Origin: Halobacteriovoraceae bacterium
Lineage (GTDB): Bacteria; Bdellovibrionota; Bacteriovoracia; Bacteriovoracales; Bacteriovoracaceae
Assembly (NCBI GenBank): GCA_002713145.1
Contig: PAVS01000008.1
Span: 1 to 64,000, forward strand
Reading direction: 5' to 3'
DNA length: 64,000 nt
Position 1 is the stretch's first letter; each line of letters opens with the position of its first letter. The notes beneath the pieces were generated by a model. That model was given only the letters and a program-made list of their open reading frames with translations. It was not told the DNA's origin and searched no databases. The position numbers were made by a program, and so were the translations under genes. Of the stretch, positions 32,610 through 40,846 are shown piece after piece.

Positions 32610-33874
32610 AAGAAAGAAGTCTGTTGTCAGAATTAAATTTAACTACGACTAAGATTTTGCGATCAATTATAATTCCTTTCTTTGTCATTTTATTTGTATT
32701 TCTTCTCTCACTATCAGTCTTTTTTATATATCAAACTAGTGAAGTCATAAAAAACAATTATTCAAAAAATATCAAGTACTGGCTAATTGTTGGAGATACC
32801 TTTCAAATCCAAAGAGCCATTAAGAATTTTAATAACGACAATGAAGACTGGAAAATGACCTTGAAATATTTAGGGTATAGCTATCCTGAAGAGAGTCCAT
32901 GGAAAACTTCTTTATATATTTCAATAGACAAAATGATAGATGTTCAGGATCGACCAGCAACTTTAACGTTATCGACAAAATATCCATTTGCAGTTGTAGT
33001 ATCAATGAGTAGTGTTTTAATAATTCTGTTAGCATTAATATTTCTGCCTTTAAAAAAGTCGGTGAATAATATAATCAATGAATTTAAGGGACCATTAGAT
33101 ATCTTTGTGGAACGTATTGCGACAGCAACAAATTATAATAATAAGTTAAAAAATGACTACAAGTTTAAAGAGCTTAATAAAATCAATGATTCATTAATTG
33201 AGATGTCTAGCAGGATCGAAAAGCAGCAGAGGGAAATTGAAGATATAGAAAAAGATGCTTACAAAACTGATGTCATAAAAGAAATCTCACACGATTTAAG
33301 ATCTCCGATAGATGTTCAAAAGATGTTGTTTGAAGGAGCGAGTGACAAACTAGATGAGGAAGAACAAGCATTGTTTAGTGAAACGATAACTCGCTTAGAG
33401 AAAATAATTGATCGTGTTTTGCTTTCCCATAGAGATGGTCTACTTCCATATAACACTAAGTTAATCAATAACCTAGTAGACCTAAAGTTGAAGGAAAAGA
33501 AGCTCATAGGTGTTAAGGTTTCTGTCGATATCACTGAAGAAACATTAATGTTGAACAAAGACCGATTTGAAAGTTCTTTGTCAAATATAATTAATAATTC
33601 TCTCGAAGCTGATTCTAAGCGCATAACTATTGTTGGAAAAAAACTTGGTTCTGAATATGTGATCATTATTCAAGATGATGGTCATGGTATGTCCAGTGAG
33701 TTGTTAAAAAATGTTGGGCAAAAAGGTTTCACTTTTGGAAAGGTACACGGCAATGGATTAGGGCTTTATTCTTTAAAGAGATCAATAGAAGGAATGGGTG
33801 GGACCGTTATAATAAATTCGAAACAGTATCATGGTACATCCATTGAGATACACCTTCCACTATTTCGCTCATGA
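32606..33874 (+). CDS. orphan sensor histidine kinase
   Basis: The 422-residue protein has two membrane segments (about 17-40 and 127-147) flanking a short extracytoplasmic domain of about 85 residues. A linker coiled coil leads to the phospho-acceptor motif EISHDLRSP (His 229), then N box NIINNSLEAD (about 327-336), DDGHGMS (G1), FGKVHGNGLGLYSLK (F and G2 boxes) and GGTVIINS. All catalytic motifs look intact. No response regulator gene is in the operon or nearby. It overlaps the HEXXH gene by four bases (ATGA), so it is coupled to the peptide-related genes and may sense their product or the solute-binding protein. Confidence 0.88.
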   Translation: MKERSLLSELNLTTTKILRSIIIPFFVILFVFLLSLSVFFIYQTSEVIKNNYSKNIKYWLIVGDTFQIQRAIKNFNNDNEDWKMTLKYLGYSYPEESPWKTSLYISIDKMIDVQDRPATLTLSTKYPFAVVVSMSSVLIILLALIFLPLKKSVNNIINEFKGPLDIFVERIATATNYNNKLKNDYKFKELNKINDSLIEMSSRIEKQQREIEDIEKDAYKTDVIKEISHDLRSPIDVQKMLFEGASDKLDEEEQALFSETITRLEKIIDRVLLSHRDGLLPYNTKLINNLVDLKLKEKKLIGVKVSVDITEETLMLNKDRFESSLSNIINNSLEADSKRITIVGKKLGSEYVIIIQDDGHGMSSELLKNVGQKGFTFGKVHGNGLGLYSLKRSIEGMGGTVIINSKQYHGTSIEIHLPLFRS

Positions 33875-33931
33875 TTTATTAGCAGGGCTAATATTTTTAG
33901 TTCGGCTCAATATATAAAGATAAGGAGTTTT

Positions 33932-34636
33932 ATGAAGCCTACTTTTCTGCTTATCCACGGTGGACCAGGCTTTGATCAAAGTTATTTCTACCCGTATATG
34001 AATTTCTTAAAGAGGTACTTTGAACTCCATTCTTATAATTTAGGCTCAATTTTAACGAAATATAGCCTAGAAGGTCTAGTTGCAGAGTTAGGTGATCATA
34101 TTTCACAATTTAAGAGAAATAGTAAAAAAGTTTATTTATTCGCACATTCATTTTCTTCGATTTTAACACTTAAATTAAATCAAGATATTTTGAATAAAGT
34201 TGATAAAATAATATTAAGCAACTGGGTTTACGATCATAAGTGGATTTCTATCTTTTATAAACAATTCCCACAGTATAAAGGTTTAAGTTTTAATAGTTTA
34301 AAAGAAATGACTTTGTTTTATAACAGTGTTTATTTCGAGAATACAGTCGATGGTGCAAAAGTTTTGGAAAGAATTAAATATAATGACAAACTTCAAAAGA
34401 GTGTTGCGGGAGTTTACACTAAAGAATTATCACTCGATGTTTCACTGCAATTAAACTCACACAAAATTATAAGTATATCGGCGGATAAGGATAAGATCAC
34501 ACCTGACACTTATATTCAAATTGCTAATTTAAAATATAAGCTTGAAAAAATACGTATTGACAATTCTAGCCATTTTCCATTCATAGATCAACCCAAAGTA
34601 TTTGAAGAGAAGCTACTAAGTACGTTAGGAAAATAA
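33932..34636 (+). CDS. alpha/beta hydrolase
   Basis: The 234-residue protein has no signal peptide. The oxyanion HGGPG (9-13) near the N-terminus, nucleophile elbow AHSFSS with Ser 73, an acidic residue in SADKDKITP (about 188-196) and a His in NSSHFPFID (about 214) form the expected triad. HGGPG is typical of prolyl-aminopeptidase-like and related hydrolases, so a peptide or ester substrate is plausible. It lies 57 bases after the kinase gene on the same strand with AAGGAG upstream, with the same extreme AT-richness, and is taken as the last gene of the operon. Confidence 0.82.
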   Translation: MKPTFLLIHGGPGFDQSYFYPYMNFLKRYFELHSYNLGSILTKYSLEGLVAELGDHISQFKRNSKKVYLFAHSFSSILTLKLNQDILNKVDKIILSNWVYDHKWISIFYKQFPQYKGLSFNSLKEMTLFYNSVYFENTVDGAKVLERIKYNDKLQKSVAGVYTKELSLDVSLQLNSHKIISISADKDKITPDTYIQIANLKYKLEKIRIDNSSHFPFIDQPKVFEEKLLSTLGK

Positions 34637-34691
34637 GCACTATTGTCTTATAGCTAACTTAGTTTAGAATAAACATATCATCGGAGATTTT

Positions 34692-36464
34692 ATGTTTAAG
34701 TTATTCTATATATTCAGTACAATTTTATGTCTTAATTCACACGCCCAAGAACTCGAACCCATTATTCATTCTTCCAAGCAAGATACGCCGGCTCTGAAAA
34801 TGTCCCATTCATTTAATACGGTAGAGCAGGATGAGATTGAGAATCAAGGTTATTTGCGTGCTCCGGAGGTTTTGAATCAGGTGCCCGGTGTGGAGATGGT
34901 GCAAAGTGGAGTTGTCGGTGGTGTGAGTTCAATTTTTATTCGGGGAGCTGAGGCGAGGCATACGGTGATTTTGATTGACGGCGTGCGAGTCTATGATCCA
35001 TCTAGTCCTGATCGACAATTTAATACGGCGTTGTTGAATACACTTGATATTGAGAAGATTGAGGTTTTAAAAGGGGCGCAGGGTGTGCTCTATGGAACGA
35101 ATGCCATTGGAGGTGTCATTAATATCATCACTAAAAAAGGTGAGGGGAAGAATCGAATCAAAGCCGGTTATGGAATCGTGAGTGAGTTCTCCGCAGGCCA
35201 TACTTTTGATATGTCCGATGGACTCATCTATCTTAATGGTTATTATCAAGAGTCGGAGTTTGCCAGTGATGTCAGTGAGAAAAATATTAATGATCAAAAA
35301 ATCAACAAAGGTCTGACGGCCACCAACACTTTGTTTTTTGAAAAGCTCGAAGTGATTCATACCTTAAAATATATTAATGACTTTGGACAAACGGATGCCT
35401 ATGACACCGATGCTGGAAGAGCGGTTGATGACTTAGGTGCTTATAGTAAAAATGAAACCATGTTTCTGAGACAAGGTATAAAATTTGATTACAGTGAGAA
35501 GGATAAGATTGTCACGGATGTGGGTTACACTGACACCAATAGAACTTCAAATGATGGCGACGAGAGAAAAGATTATGAGGGGAGTAGTCTCATTCTGGAA
35601 GGGCGTTGGTTGAGGGAGCTGGAAGACGGTAGCATGGTGGTTGGCGCTAATAGAACCGCTGAGAGCTGTAGTGATGAAGACTTGAATGATGAAGAGATCT
35701 CTCAGTATGATATTTTTGGAAACCGCATCTATTCTTGGGAAGAAATTGATTTTGATTTTGGAGCGAGAGTTAATTACCAAGAAGAGTATGGTTCCCAACT
35801 CGTTTATGGGCTTGGTTTACTCAAAGAACTTACCCCAGAGCATAAAGTGAAGGCTTCTTTAAAAACAGGTTTTCAAGCTCCCAGTGCCTATCAGCTTTAT
35901 GGCTTTTATGACGGGCAAAGAATAGGGAATAAGAATTTAGCTCCAGAAAAATCATTTTATACTGAAGCAGGTTATGAATTTAGACAAATGAGTATTGCGA
36001 TCGGAGCAACGGTTTTTAGAAATGAGATTTCTGATTTTATCCAAACAGATTTAAGTGAATATTATAATGAAGACTCACTGACGATCACTGGACTTGATAC
36101 CTTTTTTAAGTGGGAGTTGGGTGCACATTTTTATGGTTTGAATGTGGCGTATTATGATTATGATTTGAGCTCTGAAAAGGAGGTTGCAGCCAGAGCGAGA
36201 GAAAATGTGACTGCTCGTTATGACTTTCAAATCACGGACCAACATCTCGTGGGAGGGCTTTTGACTTATAGGGGTAAGAGCTATACCTATCTTGAGGAAG
36301 AGCTTGATCCTTTTTCTGTTTTGGATCTTAGGTATCGTTTTAACTATGAGGACTTAACTTTTGTCGCGAGTTTAAAAAACGTATTTGATGCTGAGTATGA
36401 ATATTTTGAGGACTACAATACTCAACGCAGAGGAGTGCAGTTAGACCTTGAGTATGTTTATTGA
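34692..36464 (+). CDS. TonB-dependent outer-membrane receptor (BtuB-like)
   Basis: The 590-residue protein has a signal peptide (MFKLFYIFSTILCLNSHA) and a plug domain: VEQDEIENQGYLRAPEVLNQVPGV, then SSIFIRGAEARHTVILIDGVR and LKGAQGVLYGTNAIGGVINIITKK. A 22-strand type barrel follows, including LTPEHKVKASLKTGFQAPSAYQLYG and a final aromatic Tyr. Plug and size resemble vitamin B12/BtuB-type receptors, but the ligand cannot be told from sequence and no cobalamin riboswitch is visible upstream. Its composition is markedly richer in G and C than the operon just upstream. The 3' end overlaps a convergent gene by seven bases. Confidence 0.9.
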   Translation: MFKLFYIFSTILCLNSHAQELEPIIHSSKQDTPALKMSHSFNTVEQDEIENQGYLRAPEVLNQVPGVEMVQSGVVGGVSSIFIRGAEARHTVILIDGVRVYDPSSPDRQFNTALLNTLDIEKIEVLKGAQGVLYGTNAIGGVINIITKKGEGKNRIKAGYGIVSEFSAGHTFDMSDGLIYLNGYYQESEFASDVSEKNINDQKINKGLTATNTLFFEKLEVIHTLKYINDFGQTDAYDTDAGRAVDDLGAYSKNETMFLRQGIKFDYSEKDKIVTDVGYTDTNRTSNDGDERKDYEGSSLILEGRWLRELEDGSMVVGANRTAESCSDEDLNDEEISQYDIFGNRIYSWEEIDFDFGARVNYQEEYGSQLVYGLGLLKELTPEHKVKASLKTGFQAPSAYQLYGFYDGQRIGNKNLAPEKSFYTEAGYEFRQMSIAIGATVFRNEISDFIQTDLSEYYNEDSLTITGLDTFFKWELGAHFYGLNVAYYDYDLSSEKEVAARARENVTARYDFQITDQHLVGGLLTYRGKSYTYLEEELDPFSVLDLRYRFNYEDLTFVASLKNVFDAEYEYFEDYNTQRRGVQLDLEYVY

Positions 36465-36739
36465 AGTTTTTCGTCTTCAGGCTTTGCGCAACATGAGCCA
36501 TCGTGATCTTCGATTTCAGCGACAACACTTTGTTCGTAATCAGCACGTCTTTCATAATCAATGCCAAGAGAGTCACAAAGAGACTCCGTGATGGTAGGAG
36601 AGATGAGTTTTATATCAAGACCCATATCCTCCATGTCACTTGCATATTGATAGGCTTTTTCAATATCTTTGAATTCACACTCAAATAAAACTTGCTGGGT
36701 ATTCACATCAATTACTTTAACTTTTGAATCATTCGACAT
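36458..36739 (-). CDS. small acidic hypothetical protein
   Basis: The 93-residue acidic soluble protein contains VIDVNTQQVLFECEFKDIEKAYQYA and ends with a vicinal Cys pair (GSCCAKPEDEK). The Cys pair might bind metal or form a redox site, but no family is recognised. TGAGGTAAAA precedes the ATG on the minus strand. It is divergent from the pseudo-receiver gene. Confidence 0.55.
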   Translation of the reverse strand: MSNDSKVKVIDVNTQQVLFECEFKDIEKAYQYASDMEDMGLDIKLISPTITESLCDSLGIDYERRADYEQSVVAEIEDHDGSCCAKPEDEKLQ

Positions 36740-36804
36740 TTTTACCTCAGTGTGTTAAAAATCTTAATAGCTCTAGAAACACTTATACTAAAAAAGAGAC
36801 GAAT

Positions 36805-37173
36805 TTGAAAAAAGTTGTCATAAAACAGGTCATTTTGTTACATCCCATAAAGTTTGTTTGTGATGCGTTTGATAAATTCGCCAAAGACTTAGGTGTGGCG
36901 ACTTATTCTCTCGATCAGTATGAGCCGGTAGATTATCTTTTGAATGACTTACAAACAGATGCTCTCATCGTTCACACGGACATCCTTGAGGGGTTTTCTG
37001 ATCAGCTGGAGAAAGATATTAAATCTTATCAGGGTGAGCTTAAAGTATTGGTCTGGGGCAAGGAAGAAGATATTAATAATGTGACTCTTGCCTATGATCA
37101 TGCCTTGGTGGAACCGGTTGATTTAGGGCAATTAGATAATATATTCAGTAGTTTACTTGCGCAGGTTCAATAA
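36805..37173 (+). CDS. receiver-like (pseudo-receiver) domain protein
   Basis: The 122-residue protein has alternating hydrophobic strands and helices as in CheY: VILLHPIKFVCDAF, TDALIVHTDI (site of the usual phospho-Asp), LKVLVWGKEED and ALVEPVDLGQLDNIF (like the K-P-F/L-x-x-L end of receivers). Thr or Asp in VHTD could replace the usual Asp, and the conserved switch Lys is Glu in VEPVD, so phosphorylation is doubtful. The TTG start at 36805 follows AAAGAGA; no in-frame ATG is available, and the frame's earlier TTG lies inside the divergent gene. Confidence 0.5.
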   Translation: MKKVVIKQVILLHPIKFVCDAFDKFAKDLGVATYSLDQYEPVDYLLNDLQTDALIVHTDILEGFSDQLEKDIKSYQGELKVLVWGKEEDINNVTLAYDHALVEPVDLGQLDNIFSSLLAQVQ

Positions 37174-37194
37174 AGTCTCTAAAATAACACTATC

Positions 37195-37290
37195 ATGGAT
37201 CGAGACAAACTTTACGCAATTCTTGGGCTTAGCATAACAATCTTGTTTTTTGCCGCGACAATTTATTTCCGTTCAGGCATTTTTGATTAG
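37195..37290 (+). CDS. tiny single-helix membrane peptide
   Basis: The ATG at 37195 opens 31 codons, MDRDKLYAILGLSITILFF then AATIYFRSGIFD, forming one membrane helix with charged ends. There is no good ribosome-binding site, so the call is weak. It lies 21 bases after the receiver-like gene and its stop overlaps the convergent DnaA-domain gene by four bases. Confidence 0.35.
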   Translation: MDRDKLYAILGLSITILFFAATIYFRSGIFD

Positions 37291-37622
37291 GCAGCTTTCT
37301 TAGAGATAAAAAAACAATTTTTCTTTTTCCCTTGGGCTTTCATTAAGGCACTGGCCAAATCTTGATAGTAAGTGTTGATCCATTGCGAAGCAAATTCAGT
37401 TTTCGTTTGAACAATAAGAATATTATTTTTTAGGACCAGAGGGGTTATATCTCTAAACCATTGTGTGTGCACTTCTGGCCCTAAAATATCGAGCAATTGA
37501 TCATTTAACAAATCCCAAGATTCCTGGGCCTTTATTACAGGATTATCAATTGTTCTTAAAAAAGTATTTTCGAGTTTTTTATGTAAAAGGTGTCGCAGTT
37601 CGCTATTAGCAAATTGATCCAT
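37287..37622 (-). CDS. stand-alone DnaA N-terminal-domain-like protein
   Basis: The 111-residue protein contains a segment (about 34-95) ESWDLLNDQLLDILGPEVHTQWF, then ITPLVLKNNILIVQTKTEFASQWINTYYQDLASAL. This follows the pattern of DnaA domain I (W..cl..l...ls...f.tWf.pl....... l.l.apn.f...Wi...y...i). There is no AAA+ or helix-turn-helix domain. Domain I mediates DnaA self-assembly and contacts with DnaB and regulators such as HobA, DiaA or SirA, so a free domain could modulate initiation. ACGGAGA lies upstream of the start. Function is inferred from fold resemblance only. Confidence 0.65.
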   Translation of the reverse strand: MDQFANSELRHLLHKKLENTFLRTIDNPVIKAQESWDLLNDQLLDILGPEVHTQWFRDITPLVLKNNILIVQTKTEFASQWINTYYQDLASALMKAQGKKKNCFFISKKAA

Positions 37623-37765
37623 TAAAGTGTGTCTCCGTTAGTTCTCATCGAAATGTGAGTAGCGATAATAGGGCCCAATCCTTCATCTGACAAGGGCACT
37701 CGGAATCTTTTTTACCCTTAATTACCTGAAATTTTTTTTAGAAAATAAAGGTTGTGTAAACAAAT

Positions 37766-39103
37766 TTATTTTTGAATTGGACTTTCATCTGACAAAATAT
37801 ATTTCTTCAATCCCAATTGGTTAAAAATAAAATCAGGCACACGAATACGATAATAAATTCCTGATTCATGATTTTCTACCTTGATAACATTGGTATTTCC
37901 CATGACTCTTGAGTGGGCACTTCCGTCTTCGTAAGGAACAAAAATATCCAGCAGTTCCTGCTGACTCAAAAAGTAATTCACAATATATTCTCGTAAATTT
38001 TTAATATCGACTTTATCCATCGCATTGACGATAAAACTTGCTTTTAAATTTCTCATCACAATTTTTGGTAAGAAAGGATCAGTCACTTTGTCTTTTTTAG
38101 TAAAGACTATGATTTGATCTTTTTCTTTTATATCAAGCTCACTGAGTACCTCTTGAGTCACATGCAGGTGAGTTTTATAGTTCGGGTCAGATAAATCACA
38201 AACAATGATGAGAAGATCTGCTTCTAAGGCAGATTCAAGTGTCGTTCTAAAACCTTCAACAAGGGTATTTGGGAGATTTTGGATAAACCCAACGGTATCA
38301 ATAAGCACCATGGGAGGTTTAGAGTCAGGGTTGAGAGTTCTAAAGATTGAATCCAAAGTGGCGAAAAGTTTGTCTTCAGCTAAAACATCAACCTTACATA
38401 GCTTATTCATAAGAGTCGACTTTCCAGCGTTGGTGTAACCTACGAGAGCCGCAGTCACAACTTTATTTTCTCGGTTTTTTCTTTGCTCTTGTCTGGTTTT
38501 CCCAACTTCAACCAGCTGTCTTTTATAGCTCGCAATTTTGTCTCGAATAATTCTTCGATCCAGCTCTAACTGTTGTTCCCCTTCACCTTTTAGACCAATA
38601 CCACCTTTTTGTTTTGAAAAGTGAGTCCAAAGAGATTGAAGCCTTGGGAGCATATAATTAAGTCTTGCGATTTCAATTTGAATCTTTGCCTCTGCGGTAC
38701 GAGCGTGGTGGGCAAAAATCTCAAGGATAACAAGGCATCTGTCTATAACATCAAGTTTTGTAATTTTTTTAATATTCCTCATTTGACTGGCCGTGAGTTC
38801 AAAATCAAAAACCAAAATTTCAGAACCTTCCTCTCGAGCGATGTCTGCTATTTCTTCAAGTTTTCCTGCTCCAAGCATAGTCGCAGGATCAACTTTACTT
38901 CTATTTTGGTAATGCTCACTTCCTGGTTCCACACCTAAAGTATTCAACAGTTCTCTTAATTCTCGGAGGGAATTTTTAGTTTGCTCTAGACTTTGATGAT
39001 GCTCAAAGCTCTCACAAACCATACTCACGAGTGTCCCTTTTTTTCCTAAGGTAATTTGAAAGTCATCTTGGTTCAACGGTAGACTCTTTTTGCTATATAG
39101 CAT
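37766..39103 (-). CDS. hflX: GTPase HflX
   Basis: HflX is a ribosome-associated GTPase that splits stalled or hibernating 70S ribosomes. The N-terminal HflX domain (about 50-200, with DPATMLGAGKLEEI and FDFELTASQMRNI) is followed by a glycine-rich linker (KGGIGLKGEGEQQLE) and a G domain. The G domain has G1 GYTNAGKST, G2 LFATLDSI, G3 DTVGFIQNLP and G4 FTKKDKV (in place of NKxD). Length 445 is close to E. coli HflX (426). Its 5' end overlaps the upstream CoaX-like gene by 31 bases, so the two are coupled. Confidence 0.95.
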   Translation of the reverse strand: MLYSKKSLPLNQDDFQITLGKKGTLVSMVCESFEHHQSLEQTKNSLRELRELLNTLGVEPGSEHYQNRSKVDPATMLGAGKLEEIADIAREEGSEILVFDFELTASQMRNIKKITKLDVIDRCLVILEIFAHHARTAEAKIQIEIARLNYMLPRLQSLWTHFSKQKGGIGLKGEGEQQLELDRRIIRDKIASYKRQLVEVGKTRQEQRKNRENKVVTAALVGYTNAGKSTLMNKLCKVDVLAEDKLFATLDSIFRTLNPDSKPPMVLIDTVGFIQNLPNTLVEGFRTTLESALEADLLIIVCDLSDPNYKTHLHVTQEVLSELDIKEKDQIIVFTKKDKVTDPFLPKIVMRNLKASFIVNAMDKVDIKNLREYIVNYFLSQQELLDIFVPYEDGSAHSRVMGNTNVIKVENHESGIYYRIRVPDFIFNQLGLKKYILSDESPIQK

Positions 39104-39810
39104 AATGACCTGTGTACAAGGTCGTGATTAAGTTTCATTCCTATATTATTTTTTTGACAGAAAGGTTTTAAAAACCTGGCGACGGCTTCTGCGTTTCTAC
39201 CGGTAAGATATATAGAATGAGGATTGTTTAATTTAATAAGTCCCTTAATGGATAATAAGTACTGTGATAATAACCCCTGAGTGATACTTTTTCCGTTGTC
39301 TTGAGGCAGATCTTCACTAAACTGAATATCGATAGGCCCATCATTAACGAAATGTTTAAAGTGCTCACTATATTTAAAGATATTTTTCATTTGATTGGGA
39401 GAGGGAAGTATATAGCCTCCCGAGAAACCTTTTGTTTCTACAACATCGAGAAGAGTGAAGTTTCCACAATCAATCATTAATTTCTTTTCATTGTCTAACT
39501 TATAAAGAAAATAGCTACTGACTAGGCGGGTGTCATGAATTTTTTCTGAATACAAAACGGGCATATCCTGAAATTTTCCGTGTAAAAGAAGACGCCTTGC
39601 AACTTGATACTTGAATGGAATATCTTGCAAGTTTGTGTCTTTAACAGAAGAAACAATCCCAAAAGTATTCTGGGTGGTTAACTTATAGTTTTTTATCAGT
39701 GAGCTCAATTCATCAAAAGCAACCTTTGTTATAAAGTTTTCCTCTGCATCAAATAATGCTACGGAGTGGGAATTAAAGCCTATATCAACGGTTACGATGT
39801 ATTCTAACAT
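39073..39810 (-). CDS. divergent CoaX-like (type III pantothenate kinase) protein
   Basis: The 245-residue protein has an ASKHA-type fold. VTVDIGFNSHSVALFD (positions 5-20) replaces the usual DIGNTN phosphate motif, KLMIDCGNFTLLDVV (about 112-126) corresponds to the IDxGTAxTxD region, and GFSGGYILPSPNQM (about 131-144) corresponds to GGxIxPG. These changes in key glycines and Asn/Thr leave catalytic ability uncertain. If active it makes 4'-phosphopantothenate for CoA. The ATG at 39810 is preferred over a TTG two codons upstream. It overlaps hflX by 31 bases. Confidence 0.6.
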   Translation of the reverse strand: MLEYIVTVDIGFNSHSVALFDAEENFITKVAFDELSSLIKNYKLTTQNTFGIVSSVKDTNLQDIPFKYQVARRLLLHGKFQDMPVLYSEKIHDTRLVSSYFLYKLDNEKKLMIDCGNFTLLDVVETKGFSGGYILPSPNQMKNIFKYSEHFKHFVNDGPIDIQFSEDLPQDNGKSITQGLLSQYLLSIKGLIKLNNPHSIYLTGRNAEAVARFLKPFCQKNNIGMKLNHDLVHRSLCYIAKRVYR

Positions 39811-39860
39811 AGCCAAATCTTATGCTTTTTTTGTTCTTATATCAATGCTATATTGGGTCG

Positions 39861-40631
39861 ATGCATGCTAGTCGATCCGTTTTGCTCGGAGAGTCAATTT
39901 TTACTTCTATGAGGTCAATTAAGGGTGTTGTTCCGAGACTAGAAGATCATCTCTTGAGAGTGTTTCACTCCTGCAACCAATATTTTTTCAATCACCGGTT
40001 AAGTTATGACCAGTTTATAAAGTTTTATTTTTCTCACGGACGTTTAGAGAAATTAATACAGGCTTATCCCGATCATTACTTTAGACTGACATTTTTTAGT
40101 AATTCTAAAACCCCCCTCTTTAAATATGGACTGAGTGATATTGATTTAAACATTCAGTATAAAAAAGTTGGACTTTCTCTGGGGGCAAAGAGCTTGATGA
40201 GCTCTGAGTCTCCTTTTAGTCAAAACTATCACCCCATAAAATCGGGCAGTTATTTTCAACATATGTTGGCCAGATCTAATGCAATTGATCAAGGCTATGA
40301 AGAAGCTTTATTTTGTGATGGTAAAAGAATCACCGAAGCAGCAACATCAAACATCGTTTTTAAAATGGGAGATCACTTTATCACCCCTGCTCACCCAAGT
40401 ATTTTAAAAGGTATTGGTTTAAAAATTTTTAAAGATTTTTTAGAAAAAAGGGGAATGGACTTAGTGGAGCGAGAAGTTTATAAAAAGGAGCTTAGATCAT
40501 TAAAACAGCCTTTTTTAGTGAATTCAGTTCAGCTGTTAACAGCTATTGATAGGATTGATAATTTTCATTATGATATTTCAGAATCAAGTTTATTACGCAC
40601 TCAGTTTCTAGAGAGTTTAGGTTTAAAATGA
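39861..40631 (+). CDS. PLP-dependent class IV aminotransferase / ADC-lyase-like
   Basis: The 256-residue protein has the fold-type IV pattern: LLGESIFTSMR near the start, the PLP-binding Lys in HPIKSGSYFQHMLARS (about 130), DGKRITEAATSNIVF (about 165) and LKGIG. Candidates are 4-amino-4-deoxychorismate lyase (PabC), branched-chain aminotransferase or D-amino acid transaminase; length and the EAATSNIVF motif favour PabC or a small aminotransferase. No pabA/B is present. ATG at 39861 aligns with the family start. The stop overlaps yacG by four bases (ATGA). Confidence 0.8.
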   Translation: MHASRSVLLGESIFTSMRSIKGVVPRLEDHLLRVFHSCNQYFFNHRLSYDQFIKFYFSHGRLEKLIQAYPDHYFRLTFFSNSKTPLFKYGLSDIDLNIQYKKVGLSLGAKSLMSSESPFSQNYHPIKSGSYFQHMLARSNAIDQGYEEALFCDGKRITEAATSNIVFKMGDHFITPAHPSILKGIGLKIFKDFLEKRGMDLVEREVYKKELRSLKQPFLVNSVQLLTAIDRIDNFHYDISESSLLRTQFLESLGLK

Positions 40632-40846
40632 AAAATGAATTAAAAGTTAAATGCCCTCAATGCAAAAAAGAGTTTAGTTATTACCAGTCAGAATTCCGTC
40701 CTTTTTGTGGTCATCAATGTAAAATGATAGATTTAGGAGGCTGGCTAAGTGAGGACTATAAAGTCGCAGGAAGGGATCAAAGTGTTTATATCGAAGATGA
40801 GGAAGCTCTTCATAAACTATTAGTTGATTCAAATGAAACTTACTAA
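40628..40846 (+). CDS. yacG: DNA gyrase inhibitor YacG-like zinc protein
   Basis: The 72-residue protein has the YacG zinc ribbon: VKCPQCKKEF (two Cys), then RPFCGHQCKMIDLGGWLSEDYKVAG (two Cys plus the conserved IDLGxWxxExY). In E. coli YacG binds GyrB and inhibits gyrase. It overlaps the aminotransferase gene by four bases and the phosphatase gene by 14. The gyrase-inhibitor role is by family. Confidence 0.88.
   Translation: MKNELKVKCPQCKKEFSYYQSEFRPFCGHQCKMIDLGGWLSEDYKVAGRDQSVYIEDEEALHKLLVDSNETY

Noticed and set aside
34640..34691. Cobalamin riboswitch ahead of the BtuB-like receptor
   Set aside because: The gap is only about 55 bases between the hydrolase stop and the receptor start, too short for the element, and no B12-box-like sequence is visible.
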